Below are positions 16,098 through 24,726 of a stretch of 64,000 bases of DNA, piece by piece; positions within the stretch are counted from its first letter, which is position 1, and every line of letters starts with the position of its first letter. The stretch covers positions 1 through 64,000 of the forward strand of contig JAMLGR010000005.1 in assembly GCA_023957775.1 (NCBI GenBank). The letters run 5' to 3'. This DNA comes from Fimbriimonadaceae bacterium (GTDB lineage Bacteria; Armatimonadota; Fimbriimonadia; Fimbriimonadales; Fimbriimonadaceae). Under the pieces are notes generated by a model that was not told where the DNA came from, did not search any database, and was given only the letters and a program-made list of their open reading frames with translations. Made by a program: the position numbers and the translations under genes.

Positions 16098-16195
16098 AAC
16101 TCACGCCCGTCGAGCGGGCGTGGCACCCGTTTTGGGCTCGCGTGTTCGACACGCCCGTCGAGCGGGCGTGGCACCCCGTTTTGGGCACCCTTGGC
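16098..16195. repeat. Family C palindromic repeats between convergent genes
   Basis: Two copies of 'acgcccgtcgagcgggcgt' (16103-16121 and 16151-16169), each followed by 'ggcaccc' and 'gttttgggc', plus a decayed third unit. They fill the gap between the tricorn-like gene and recF and could act as a bidirectional hairpin at both transcript ends. Confidence 0.85.
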
Positions 16196-16200
16196 ACCCG

Positions 16201-17328
16201 TTACGCCGGGCCTATCGTGCCGGCGCGCACGTTGAACACGCGCGCCTTCTCCAAGATTTCCGGACCCGCGGACGATGCTTCTGTGCACGTTAACACCGCC
16301 TGCCCTGCACATTCCAGCGTCCGCTCGACCAGCATCGCCCTGCGTGTCTCGTCGAGGTCCGACAACATGTCGTCGAGCAGCAGCAACGGCGGGGCGCCCA
16401 GCTCTTCGCGCGCCACCTCCAGGGTCGCCATCTTCAGCGCGATCACGGCCGTGCGCTGCTGGCCCTGCGACCCGAACAGCCGGGCCTCGCGATCCTCGAT
16501 CGCGATGGCAAAGTCGTCGCGGTGCGGACCCACGCTCGTGCCTCCACGCGCCTGGTCGGCCGCACGCGTCGCCCCAAGGGCGTCCGCCAGTTCCGAAGCG
16601 CCCGTCGCCTCGTCGCGCGGCGTGTAGGCCAGGCGGAGGCCTTCGCCGCCCCCCATCGAAGCGTGCACCTCCTCCGCGTGGGGAACCAGGCGCTCGAGAA
16701 AGGCGCTGCGCATGGTCCGAAGCGCCGCTCCGTGTTCGGCCATCGGGCTCTCCCAAGGCTCGAACTCCGAAGGGGAGACGAAGCGCTCCCGACTGGCCCG
16801 CACCAGCGCGTTCCGCTGCTCGAGCGCCCGCTTGTACAGACTGAGGTGCCTCAGATACGCCGGATAGAGCTGGCTCAGCTCGACGTCGAGGAACATTCTT
16901 CGCTCGGCCGGATCGTTGCGCACGATTGGCAGGTCGAGCGTTGTCAGGCTCACGCACGGCATCCGCCCCAACAAGTCAGCGGCGCGCGGCAGACCGACCC
17001 CGTTCAGCGTGGCTCGCTTGCGCGCCCCCCGCACCAACCGCATCCCCAACTGCGTGTTCGAGGAAAGCAGCTCGACGAGCACCTCGGCCGCGTCGGCTCC
17101 GTCCTGGATCGCTTCGGCGTCGCGCATGCCTCGCAGCAGACGCGTGGTGGAGACCCAGTGCAAGGCCTCGAGGAAGTTCGTCTTTCCCTGGGCGTTCGGG
17201 CCCGCCAGAACGTTGAACCCCTCGCTCAGCTCGAGATCCAACTCCTCGAAGTTCCGAAACCGGCGCAGCGAGACCATCCGCGCCCCGAACCGGATTTCCC
17301 CCGGTGAGATCCCTCCGGAAGAGCTCAA
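16201..17328 (-). CDS. recF: DNA replication and repair protein RecF
   Basis: A 375-residue SMC-like ATPase that loads RecA at single-strand gaps with RecO and RecR. Walker A 'VLAGPNAQGKTNFLEAL', the RecF signature 'VGPHRDDFAIAI' and 'GSQGQQRTAVIALKMA', and Walker B 'PLLLLDDMLSDLD' are all present in order. The outermost start is a TTG at 17328 preceded by 'aggag' 6 nt upstream. An ATG at 17277 (MVSLRRFRNFEEL) would match the usual RecF N-terminus and is a real alternative. recF usually follows dnaN; here its upstream neighbour is an RDD gene beyond a 231-nt gap. The C-terminus abuts family C repeats. Confidence 0.95.
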   Translation of the reverse strand: MSSSGGISPGEIRFGARMVSLRRFRNFEELDLELSEGFNVLAGPNAQGKTNFLEALHWVSTTRLLRGMRDAEAIQDGADAAEVLVELLSSNTQLGMRLVRGARKRATLNGVGLPRAADLLGRMPCVSLTTLDLPIVRNDPAERRMFLDVELSQLYPAYLRHLSLYKRALEQRNALVRASRERFVSPSEFEPWESPMAEHGAALRTMRSAFLERLVPHAEEVHASMGGGEGLRLAYTPRDEATGASELADALGATRAADQARGGTSVGPHRDDFAIAIEDREARLFGSQGQQRTAVIALKMATLEVAREELGAPPLLLLDDMLSDLDETRRAMLVERTLECAGQAVLTCTEASSAGPEILEKARVFNVRAGTIGPA

Positions 17329-17559
17329 GGGAGTCTCCTCTTGTTGTTCTTAAGGAGACCGGAAACTGTGGAAAACGAGGGCGTCCGAATCTGAAAGTCT
17401 AGCTTTGGTGTCTGGTTTTGAATCTGAAACCGTTGCCGGGTACTTTCGCGAAAGCGTGGAAAAGCGTGGGGAAAAGGAAGCGATGTGTCTAAGTTTGAGC
17501 CCGGCGTTTTTCCATCGAACGGAGGGCGCTGGGTTTTCCGGGAGCTATCCCGAGGGGAC
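17329..17559. other. Intergenic region upstream of recF with weak origin-like features
   Basis: These 231 nt are lower in GC than their surroundings and lie between recF and the RDD gene. Seen: 'tgtggaaaa' (17367-17375, one mismatch to the DnaA box complement TGTGGATAA), 'cgtggaaaa' (17455-17463, two mismatches) followed by 'gcgtggggaaaa', a direct repeat of 'aatctgaaa' (17388-17396, 17421-17429), and the perfect palindrome 'ctttcgcgaaag' (17443-17454). This could be a recF promoter region or part of a replication origin. dnaA and dnaN are not in the window, and the DnaA-box matches are few. Confidence 0.3.
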
Positions 17560-18303
17560 TTACAGGAGTCCATGGATTCGGCCGTAGCGCATGACGACCG
17601 CCTCCGCAAGAAAGATCGGGTGGACGTTGGGGGCCTCGGGGACCGAGCGGCGCTGCGCGAAGGGCAGCCACACTTCGCGGACCACGCGCTCCTGGACCCC
17701 CGCGGGCAGTTCTGGAAAGCGGTCGCAAAGCCGCTTGAGCGCCACGTACTCCTCTTGGGTCATGCCGCGCAGATCGCCCACGGCGCTTTCCAAGGGGTGG
17801 ATGCCGACCTGGTGGGGCGCCGTGTGGAACTGGGGGGGATCGGTGCGCTCGTGAACGACGACCGTGCCGGCCACGAGGTCTCCGAGCCGCTGCGATCGGG
17901 GATTGGTGAACACGGCGAGGAGCCCGACGAAGTACGAGCCGGGGAACAGATCCGCGGGGCGCATGAGGTTGCGTCCCAACGCCGCGCCGAACGTCACGGG
18001 CGTTCCGTCGGCCATGCGGACCCGGATCCCGACGGCCTTCTTGCCGAGGCTCTGCCCGTTCCACAAGCCCTCCAATAGGATGAAGTAGGCGAACGGTCCG
18101 AGCAACGCGGTCAGGGAGAGCACGGCCGTGGCAAGCCCAGGCTCCACGATGGACAGGAGTCCGAAGACGAACTGGATGCCCACGAGGGCGACGCCTATCA
18201 GCATCACATCCAGAAGGTGCGCCATAACGCGGCTGCCCAAGCGCGCGAGCGGGTAGGTCAAGATGGTTTTTTCGGGGCTGAGAATGGCAAACTCGTGCGT
18301 CAT
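17560..18303 (-). CDS. RDD family membrane protein
   Basis: A 247-residue protein with an RDD domain in its first 150 residues: 'YPLARLGSRVMAHLLDVMLIG' carries the R...D pattern, followed by two transmembrane helices and 'GQSLGKKAVGIRVRMADG', the conserved cytosolic loop of the family. A soluble tail of about 100 residues follows ('MTQEEYVALKRLCDRFPELP'). RDD proteins are proposed transporters or ion antiporters, but roles are mostly unproven. RDD genes commonly neighbour DUF58 genes, as here: the DUF58 gene is divergent with only 35 nt between start codons, so they probably share a compact promoter region. Confidence 0.8.
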   Translation of the reverse strand: MTHEFAILSPEKTILTYPLARLGSRVMAHLLDVMLIGVALVGIQFVFGLLSIVEPGLATAVLSLTALLGPFAYFILLEGLWNGQSLGKKAVGIRVRMADGTPVTFGAALGRNLMRPADLFPGSYFVGLLAVFTNPRSQRLGDLVAGTVVVHERTDPPQFHTAPHQVGIHPLESAVGDLRGMTQEEYVALKRLCDRFPELPAGVQERVVREVWLPFAQRRSVPEAPNVHPIFLAEAVVMRYGRIHGLL

Positions 18304-18338
18304 CGCGTCAAACGCGATGCTACCTTCGAGACCTCGCC

Positions 18339-19646
18339 ATGATTCCGACGAAGCGGTGTTGGCTCCTGATCGCGCTGGGCATTCCGGTCGTCGCGGCCTG
18401 CGCCGCCGCGGGAGCCCCCTGGCTCGGGCTCCTCTACGACGCCGTCGTGTTGGGGGCGGCGCTGGTTTCCGGGCTGCAGGCCGCCGATGCGGGGAAGCTC
18501 CGCGTTCGCAGGAAGTTCGATCCCGTGCTCTCCGTCAACGTGGCGAACCGCATCGACGTGACGGTCGAGAACGAGGGGGCCGAGCCGTTGCGCGGGGTGC
18601 TGCGGGACGAACCTCCGCCGGACTTCGAGGCGACGACGCGCGAGTTTCCGCTCCGCGTGGCGCCGGGCGACGTCGCCGAGTTCCACTACTGGATCACTCC
18701 CCGCGAACGCGGCAGCGATTTCTTCCGCGGCACGTTCGTTCGGGTCCCGGGCCCCCTGGGGCTTGTGGAGCGCATCTGGCGCCTGCCGAGCGAGCAGCCG
18801 GTGCGCGTCTATCCCAACGTGCTGGCCCTGCGCGAGTTCGACCTGCTCCGCCAGCGCGGCCACCTGCGCCAGATGGGCATCCGCCGTTCGCGCATGCGCG
18901 GGCTGGGGATGGAGTTCGAGTCGCTGCGCGAGTACACCGAAGGGGACGATTTCCGCAAGATCGATTGGAAAGCCACCGCGCGCCGAGGCAAGCTCGTCGT
19001 GCGCAACTTCGAACAGGAGCGCAACCAATCGGTCGTCCTCGGCATCGACGTCGGCCGGCTCATGCTGGCGGAGGTCGACGGCGTTCGCAAGCTCGACCAC
19101 GTCCTCGACGCGGTCCTTATGCTCGCCCACGCGGCCGCGCGCGCGGGCGACTGTGTGGGCATCCTGGTCTACGCGGACACCGTGCGCCGCTCCATCCTGC
19201 CGCGCAAGGGCCGCAACACGCTCGGTGCGATCATCGAGGCGGTCCACGACCTCGAGGCGGAGCCGGTCGAGAGCGATCCCGCGCGGGCCTTCGCGTACTT
19301 CGCGTCCCGGTGGAACCGGCGTTCCCTGCTCATCTGCTTCTCGGACGTCGAGGACGAGGAGCAGGCGCGCTCGATGGCCGCCGCGCTGGGTCCGCTCTCC
19401 AAGCGGCACCTCACGCTCCTCGCCCGGGTCGCCGATCCGCGCCTGTTCGCTCTGGCGCACGCGGGCGTCGAGTCGAGGCAGGATCTGTACCGGAGGGCGG
19501 CGGCCCAGCAGTTGGAGACGGAGCGCGCCCGGGCGGGCTCGATGTTGGGAGGCCGCGGCATCCACACCCTCGACGCCGAGCCGCAGGAGCTGGCGACGGC
19601 CCTCGTCTCCTTCTACTTCGGCGTGAAGGAGCGCGGCGCACTCTAG
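18339..19646 (+). CDS. DUF58 domain-containing protein with vWA-like region
   Basis: A 435-residue protein with two N-terminal transmembrane helices (about residues 7-45), a beta-rich external domain and the DUF58 signature 'LREYTEGDDFRKIDWKATAR'. A von Willebrand A-like fold follows ('NQSVVLGIDVGRLM', 'LLICFSDVEDEEQARSM'). DUF58 proteins usually operate with a MoxR AAA+ ATPase in envelope or stress systems; no MoxR gene is within reach here. Divergent from the RDD gene and convergent with the DCC-family gene, 40 nt downstream. Confidence 0.85.
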   Translation: MIPTKRCWLLIALGIPVVAACAAAGAPWLGLLYDAVVLGAALVSGLQAADAGKLRVRRKFDPVLSVNVANRIDVTVENEGAEPLRGVLRDEPPPDFEATTREFPLRVAPGDVAEFHYWITPRERGSDFFRGTFVRVPGPLGLVERIWRLPSEQPVRVYPNVLALREFDLLRQRGHLRQMGIRRSRMRGLGMEFESLREYTEGDDFRKIDWKATARRGKLVVRNFEQERNQSVVLGIDVGRLMLAEVDGVRKLDHVLDAVLMLAHAAARAGDCVGILVYADTVRRSILPRKGRNTLGAIIEAVHDLEAEPVESDPARAFAYFASRWNRRSLLICFSDVEDEEQARSMAAALGPLSKRHLTLLARVADPRLFALAHAGVESRQDLYRRAAAQQLETERARAGSMLGGRGIHTLDAEPQELATALVSFYFGVKERGAL

Positions 19647-19686
19647 GGATCGTTGATCGCTTTTCGTTTGTCGTTTGTCGGGGGCT

Positions 19687-20100
19687 TCAGGAGAAGCGGT
19701 CGCGGTGTTCGGGGGGTGGCAGGGGACACGCGTCGAACTGGCCAAACACGCGGTAGCGGTTGCGGGCGACGAGGTTGTAGCCCCAGTCCAACAGAGGCGT
19801 CGGCAGCCACGCGGCCGCGCGCATCAGCGAAAGGAGGCCCCTCATCTCGCCGAGCACGCGCACGCCGGCTCGCCCGCGAACGAGCACACGCTCCCGATCC
19901 GTGTCGGGGTCGAGGACGAGCACGAACGTGTCCATCGCATCGGGATCGACGCCGTGGCGCTGCAGATAAGGCAGGGCCGCGGGCGACTGGAGCGAGGCGA
20001 ATCGGTAACGGCGCGCCCGGTCCCGCCGGAGCACGAAGGCGACCACGCGGTTGCAGAGCGCGCATACCCCGTCGTACAGCAGGAGACGGTCGGCCGACAT
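19687..20100 (-). CDS. DCC-family (DUF393) thiol-disulfide oxidoreductase-like protein
   Basis: A 137-residue protein with the family-defining motif 'LLLYDGVCALCNRVVAFVLR' (DxxCxxC) close to the N-terminus. The family continuation 'YRFASLQSPAALPYL', 'FVLVLDPDTD' and a terminal 'YNLVARNRYRVFG' follows. The two cysteines suggest a thioredoxin-like redox function; physiological partners are unknown for the family. The ATG at 20100 places the motif 10 residues in, as is usual. Divergent from the acyl-CoA synthetase gene. Confidence 0.85.
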   Translation of the reverse strand: MSADRLLLYDGVCALCNRVVAFVLRRDRARRYRFASLQSPAALPYLQRHGVDPDAMDTFVLVLDPDTDRERVLVRGRAGVRVLGEMRGLLSLMRAAAWLPTPLLDWGYNLVARNRYRVFGQFDACPLPPPEHRDRFS

Positions 20101-20162
20101 CGGTCCCGACTGTACCGCGGTGCGATCGTTTACAATGATCGGAACCGGACGGGAGGAACTGC

Positions 20163-21884
20163 GTGGCGGCGAACAACCTGGGCGAATTGTTGCGGGCATC
20201 CTGCTCGAAGTGGGGCGACGAGCCCGCGTTCCTCGTGCGTTCCAAGCACGGTTTCGAACCCGTTTCGTACGCGACCCTGTGGCAGCGGGCGACCGCCTAC
20301 GCCGCCGCCCTCCGCGCCCTGGGCGTCGCGCGCGGGGACCGCGTGGCGATCCAAAGCGAGAACTGCCCCGAGTGGGCGCAGGCCGACTGGGCGTGCCAAC
20401 TGCTGGGCGCCATCCTCGTTCCCATCTACCCCACGCTGCCGCCCGACCAGTCGCAGTACATCGTCGCGGACTCGGAGGCGAAGCTCCTCCTCGCCGGTTC
20501 GGACGAGCAGACGGCGAAGCACGCCGCAGGACGTCCGGCCGAGATCCTGCAGTTGCTCGAAGGCGAGGACTCGCTCGACGCCCGAGCGCAACAATTGTTA
20601 GGGTCCCTAACGGATGCGGACGTTGAGGAGGCGATTCGGGGCACGTTGCCCGGCGACCCCGCCACGATCATCTACACGAGCGGGACCACGGGCGCGCCCA
20701 AGGGGGCCATCCTCGCACACGAGGGGTTCACGAGCCTCATGGAGGCTATCGTGGGCAGCTTGCCGATCGACCACAACGACCGGTTCCTCAGCTTCCTGCC
20801 GATGAGCCACGTCTACGAACGCGTGGCGGGGCAGATTCTGCCGATCTCGTGCGGGGCGACGATCGGGTTCGCCGGCAGCCTGCGTTCGCTGCCCTCGGAT
20901 ATGAAGGCCGTGCAACCCACGGTGATGCTCTGCGTCCCCCGGTTCCTCGAGTCGATCCGCGACAAGGTCGTGGACAAGGCGTCGAAGGCGCCGCTCGTGC
21001 GCCGCAAACTCTTCAACCTGGCCAAGGACCAACTGGTCAAGCGCTACCGCGGGAAGCCGGCCCCGCTCGCCGGGCTGATGGACGTTCTCGTTGGGGCGAA
21101 GGTGCGCGAGCTCACCGGCGGCAAGCTGCGGTTCTTCGTATCGGGCGGCGCCGCCCTTCCCACCCACGTGAGCGAGTTCTTCATGGCGTTCGGCATGCCC
21201 ATGCTCCAGGGCTACGGGCTCACCGAAACCACCGCGGCCACATGCATCAACCACCCCGACGACAACCACCCGGACACCGTGGGTCCGCCAATCGCGGGGG
21301 TCGAGGTGCGGATCGCGGACGACGGCGAGATCCTCGTGCGCGGGAAGAGCCGCATGATCGGGTACTGGAACCTCCCCGAGGAGACCGCCCAGGCGATCGA
21401 CTCCGACGGGTGGTTCCACACCGGCGACATCGGCGTGTTCGAGGGGCCGTATCTCAAGATCACCGACCGGAAGAAGGACATCCTCGTGCTGGGCAACGGC
21501 AAGAACGTCGCGCCCCAGCCCATCGAGAACAAGCTGAAGGAGAGCCCACTGATCGCGGAGGCCGTGTTGTTCGGCGACGGCATGGACTGCGTCTGCGCGC
21601 TGATCGTGCCCGATTTCGACGCGTTGACGCAGGCGGCGGCGGAGCACGGCCTCGCCCCCGCGCCGCCCGAGCAGCTCATCGAGCTCGACGCGGTGAAGCA
21701 ACTGATCAAGCGGGAAATCGACGCAGTCAACAAGACGCTCGCGAACTTCGAGCTGGTGAAGAAGCACCGTCTGCTTTCGGCGACCTTCTCCATCGAGGGC
21801 GGGGAGCTGACCCCGACGTTGAAGGTGCGGCGCAAGGTCGTGAAAGAGAAGTACGCCGACGTCCTTGCCGACCTGCTGGGCTAG
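20163..21884 (+). CDS. Long-chain acyl-CoA synthetase (AMP-forming)
   Basis: A 573-residue ANL-superfamily adenylating enzyme that activates fatty acids to acyl-CoA via acyl-AMP. Motifs: the P-loop 'IIYTSGTTGAPKGAILAHEG', 'QGYGLTETTAATCIN' (motif II), 'GWFHTGDIGVFEG' and 'LKITDRKKDILVLGNGKNVA' with the hinge and catalytic Lys near the C-terminus. It is most like the FAA1/FadD15 branch ('SENCPEWAQADWACQLLGAI'). The start is GTG 20163 behind 'gggaggaac'. The dipeptide-epimerase-like gene begins 15 nt after its stop, so they may share a transcript. Chain-length preference cannot be read. Confidence 0.92.
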   Translation: MAANNLGELLRASCSKWGDEPAFLVRSKHGFEPVSYATLWQRATAYAAALRALGVARGDRVAIQSENCPEWAQADWACQLLGAILVPIYPTLPPDQSQYIVADSEAKLLLAGSDEQTAKHAAGRPAEILQLLEGEDSLDARAQQLLGSLTDADVEEAIRGTLPGDPATIIYTSGTTGAPKGAILAHEGFTSLMEAIVGSLPIDHNDRFLSFLPMSHVYERVAGQILPISCGATIGFAGSLRSLPSDMKAVQPTVMLCVPRFLESIRDKVVDKASKAPLVRRKLFNLAKDQLVKRYRGKPAPLAGLMDVLVGAKVRELTGGKLRFFVSGGAALPTHVSEFFMAFGMPMLQGYGLTETTAATCINHPDDNHPDTVGPPIAGVEVRIADDGEILVRGKSRMIGYWNLPEETAQAIDSDGWFHTGDIGVFEGPYLKITDRKKDILVLGNGKNVAPQPIENKLKESPLIAEAVLFGDGMDCVCALIVPDFDALTQAAAEHGLAPAPPEQLIELDAVKQLIKREIDAVNKTLANFELVKKHRLLSATFSIEGGELTPTLKVRRKVVKEKYADVLADLLG

Positions 21885-21899
21885 CGGTACGCTTGGGAT

Positions 21900-22943
21900 G
21901 TGAAGGTCTCCTTTCAGCGCATCGAACTCCAGAAGCTCTTTCCCCTCGCCATCAGCCGCGGCACGATGGCCTCGTCCGAAAACCTCTTCGTCGAAGTCCA
22001 CGGCCCGACCGGCCAAGTCGGTCTTGGCGAGCTCTCGCCGGCAACGGGCTCGGCTTGGACGGCGGAGCGGGGCCAAGCCCAGCTTGAGAAGTTCATCGCG
22101 GCCGGACGCCACGACGGGTCGATCCACGAGGTGTGGGACCGGATGCGCGAGGACGCCATCGACCCGCCCGCGATGGCGGCGATGGACGTCGCGCTGTGGG
22201 ACCTGTGGGCCAAGCGGTGCGAACAGCCGCTGCACCGGCTGTTGGGGCTCCCCCTGCCTTCGGTTCCCACCTCGGTCACGATCGGCATCAATCCGCCGGA
22301 GGTCATGCGAGAGCGGGTGCCCAAGATCCTCGACCTCACCCGGGCTCGGTGCTTGAAGATCAAGCTGGGCTCCCCGGACGGCATCGAGGCCGACCAGCGG
22401 AATTTCGAAGCCGCCGCCGCGGCCGCGAAGCCGTATGCGGTGAAACTCAGGGTCGATGCGAACGGCGGATGGAGTCTGGCCGACGCCAAGACGATGACGC
22501 GCTGGCTCGCCGAGCGCGGTGTGGACTACGTGGAACAGCCTCTGGTCGAGGGCGCTGAGGACCAGTTGCCCGAGCTGTTTGAAAGTCGAGCCCTCCCGAT
22601 TTTCGTGGACGAGTCGTGCCGGTTCGCGAGCGACGTCCCGAAGGTCGCCCACGCTGTGGACGGGGTGAATCTCAAGTTGATGAAGTGCGGAGGACTCACG
22701 GAGGCGGTGCGGATCGTGGCGGCCGCGCGCGCCCACGGCCTGAAGACCATGATCGGCTGCATGAGCGAGTCGTCGGTCGCCATCGCGGCGGGTGCCTCGA
22801 TCGGCGCCTTCTTCGACCACATCGACCTCGATTCGCACCTGAACCTCGACCCGGATCCGGCGGGGGGTCTGCTCTTCGTGGAAGGCGTGGTGACCCCGCG
22901 CGACGTGCCCGGTCATGGGGCCTACCTCCACGATGCTTCGTAA
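21900..22943 (+). CDS. Enolase-superfamily racemase/epimerase, dipeptide epimerase or DgcA-like
   Basis: A 347-residue member of the muconate-lactonizing/dipeptide-epimerase subgroup. The catalytic framework is present: Lys pair in 'LKIKLGS', metal ligands in 'LRVDANGGW' (Asp), 'DYVEQPL' (Glu) and 'IFVDES' (Asp), and the opposite-face Lys in 'VNLKLMKCGG'. Classic members epimerise L-Ala-D/L-Glu in peptidoglycan recycling. Here the gene overlaps a DUF1611 gene, the pairing described for DgcA (N-acetyl-glutamate racemase) and DgcN in D-glutamate catabolism, so either role is possible. The start is GTG 21900, 15 nt after the acyl-CoA synthetase stop. Confidence 0.85.
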   Translation: MKVSFQRIELQKLFPLAISRGTMASSENLFVEVHGPTGQVGLGELSPATGSAWTAERGQAQLEKFIAAGRHDGSIHEVWDRMREDAIDPPAMAAMDVALWDLWAKRCEQPLHRLLGLPLPSVPTSVTIGINPPEVMRERVPKILDLTRARCLKIKLGSPDGIEADQRNFEAAAAAAKPYAVKLRVDANGGWSLADAKTMTRWLAERGVDYVEQPLVEGAEDQLPELFESRALPIFVDESCRFASDVPKVAHAVDGVNLKLMKCGGLTEAVRIVAAARAHGLKTMIGCMSESSVAIAAGASIGAFFDHIDLDSHLNLDPDPAGGLLFVEGVVTPRDVPGHGAYLHDAS

Positions 22944-23970
22944 GGAGCAGCGCCTCGCGCTGTATATGGAGGGGAACCTCACGACCGACCCGGGGAAGAT
23001 GGGGTTCGGCATCCTGCGCTACTCCGAGAACCCGATCGCGTGCGTGATCGACTCCCAGCACGCGGGCCGGCGGGTCGAGGAGGTGATCCAGACGCCGGGC
23101 TCGGCCCCGGTGGTCGCCACGGTCGAGGAGGCAGCCGCTGCGGGAGCCGAGGTGTTCGTGTTGGGCATCGCCCCTCCGGGCGGGCTCGTGCCTCCCGCGT
23201 GGTGGCCGGTCATCGACCGGGCCGTGGAGCTGGGCCTGAGCGTGGTGAACGGACTGCACGACCTGCTCGGTCCGCGCTATCCGACGCTCCAGGCGGGGCA
23301 GTGGGTGTGGGACGTGCGCCTCGAGCCCGAGGGGCTGGGCGTGGCGACGGGCAAGGCCGCCGCGCTCGCCAACCGCCGCGTCCTGATGATCGGCACCGAT
23401 ATGGCCGTGGGGAAGATGACGGCGGGGCTCGAGTTGTGGAGAGAGGCCAAACGGCGCGGCCTGCGCGCCTCGTTCGTCGCCACGGGTCAGATCGGCATCG
23501 TGCTGACCGGATCGGGCGTCCCCTTGGACGCCGTGCGGGTGGACTTCGCCGGCGGAGCGATCGAGCGCGAGGTGCTGGCCCGGGCGGGAGACGAACTGGT
23601 GATCGTCGAAGGCCAAGGCGCGTTGTGCCACCCGGGCAGCACTTCGACGCTGCCCCTGCTCCGAGGCGCCTGTCCCACACACCTCGTGCTGTGCCACCGG
23701 GCGGGGCAGACGCACCTGCGCCGCCTCAAGGAGATCGCCATCCCTCCGCTCAAGCCCTACATGCGGCTCTACGAAGAACTCGCGTCCACGTGCGGGACCT
23801 TTCCAACCCCGATCACCGTGGGCGTCGCGCTCAACACGTCCCACCTCGGCGAAGACGAGGCCAGGGATGCCGTGGAGCAAGTGGAACGGGAGACCGGCCT
23901 ACCCACCACGGACCCGGTCCGCAACGGTGTGGAATCCCTCCTCGGCGCCATCACGACCAACGACGCCTAG
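22933..23970 (+). CDS. DUF1611 family protein, DgcN-like
   Basis: A 345-residue protein with two recognisable parts. The N-terminal Rossmann-like DUF1611_N region contains 'GILRYSENPIACVIDSQHAG' and 'VFVLGIAPPGG'. The C-terminal P-loop domain contains 'VLMIGTDMAVGKMTAGLEL', 'FVATGQIGIVLTG' and 'LVIVEGQGALCHPG'. DUF1611 proteins next to enolase-family racemases include DgcN, reported to N-acetylate D-glutamate before racemisation. That assignment is by family and neighbourhood, not by a specific residue. The ATG at 22933 overlaps the upstream gene by 11 nt. Its stop overlaps the stop of the convergent NlpC gene at CTAG (23967-23970). Confidence 0.82.
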   Translation: MLRKEQRLALYMEGNLTTDPGKMGFGILRYSENPIACVIDSQHAGRRVEEVIQTPGSAPVVATVEEAAAAGAEVFVLGIAPPGGLVPPAWWPVIDRAVELGLSVVNGLHDLLGPRYPTLQAGQWVWDVRLEPEGLGVATGKAAALANRRVLMIGTDMAVGKMTAGLELWREAKRRGLRASFVATGQIGIVLTGSGVPLDAVRVDFAGGAIEREVLARAGDELVIVEGQGALCHPGSTSTLPLLRGACPTHLVLCHRAGQTHLRRLKEIAIPPLKPYMRLYEELASTCGTFPTPITVGVALNTSHLGEDEARDAVEQVERETGLPTTDPVRNGVESLLGAITTNDA

Positions 23971-24653
23971 CGTCGAGCCGCGACGAGGATCTTCAGCCAC
24001 TTGGCGGCGCCGAGATAGTCGGTGCTCACTTGGCCTTTCCCCGAACTCGCGTGCGAGAAGTAGCCGTTGCCCAGGTAGATGCCCGTGTGGCCCACCTTGC
24101 CGCGCTTCGCGTCCCAGAAGTACAGCCGGTCGCCCGCCTGCAGATCTTCGAGCTTGGTGATCGGCTTGCCGTAGTTCACCTGCTCGGCGGCCGTTCGCGG
24201 AAGGTCGACGCCGATCTGCCCGAACAACTGCTTCACAAAGCCGGAACAGTCGATGCCGTTCTGCAAGTTGTTGCCTCCCCACTTGTAGGGCGTGCCCATG
24301 TAGCGGAGCGACTGGCTCGCGACCGTCGATCCGGCGCCGGCCCGCGACGACAGCGCGGCGCCGCGCGTGCTGGCGTCCAAGGTCACCTCGTAGGGAAGCT
24401 CCGCAACGAGGTCGCTCGGCACGTAGCCGAACTTGCCGTTCTGCAGGAGCACCTTGCGCCACTGCGGGAATTTGAAGTCTTGGACGACCAGGTACTCGTA
24501 CTGCTTGGCGCGGTAGTAGACACGCGCGCCCTTGTCCGCGTTGGAGTAGATCGGCGTGGCTTCGAGCGCCTGCCCGAGCTTGCCCAAAACACGTACGTCC
24601 GCTCCCGCAAGAGCGGCAACGGCGAGGAGAAAAAGGAGTACGAATGCCCGCAT
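23967..24653 (-). CDS. Secreted NlpC/P60 peptidoglycan hydrolase with SH3-like domain
   Basis: A 228-residue exported endopeptidase. A signal peptide ('MRAFVLLFLLAVAALAGA') is followed by an SH3b-like wall-binding region (about 30-85, 'WRKVLLQNGKFGYVPSDLV'). The NlpC/P60 domain shows the catalytic Cys in 'NGIDCSGFVKQLF', His in 'KVGHTGIYLGNGYFSHASSG' and the substrate-shaping 'MGTPYKWGG'. The family cleaves D-Glu/meso-DAP-type bonds in stem peptides. ATG 24653 is chosen over the upstream TTG 24665. It lies beside the dipeptide-epimerase/DUF1611 pair, which could use glutamate-containing products of wall turnover. Confidence 0.9.
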   Translation of the reverse strand: MRAFVLLFLLAVAALAGADVRVLGKLGQALEATPIYSNADKGARVYYRAKQYEYLVVQDFKFPQWRKVLLQNGKFGYVPSDLVAELPYEVTLDASTRGAALSSRAGAGSTVASQSLRYMGTPYKWGGNNLQNGIDCSGFVKQLFGQIGVDLPRTAAEQVNYGKPITKLEDLQAGDRLYFWDAKRGKVGHTGIYLGNGYFSHASSGKGQVSTDYLGAAKWLKILVAARR

Positions 24654-24726
24654 TGGTCGAATCAAAGGTCCTTCAAGTGTAACATAACGGCGACGTCTCC
24701 ATTATCGGCTTGAGTTCGCGAGGCTC

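Noticed and set aside
16186-16200. Sigma-54-like 'tggcacccgttacgc' between tricorn and recF
   Set aside because: The -12 element is poor, the copy is part of a family C repeat, and it points into the 3' end of recF with no gene to drive.
20607-23012. An 801-codon open frame on the minus strand
   Set aside because: It lies opposite the acyl-CoA synthetase and epimerase genes, which carry clear family motifs. Its translation is Arg/His/Val-rich with no motifs, the usual shadow frame in GC-rich DNA.
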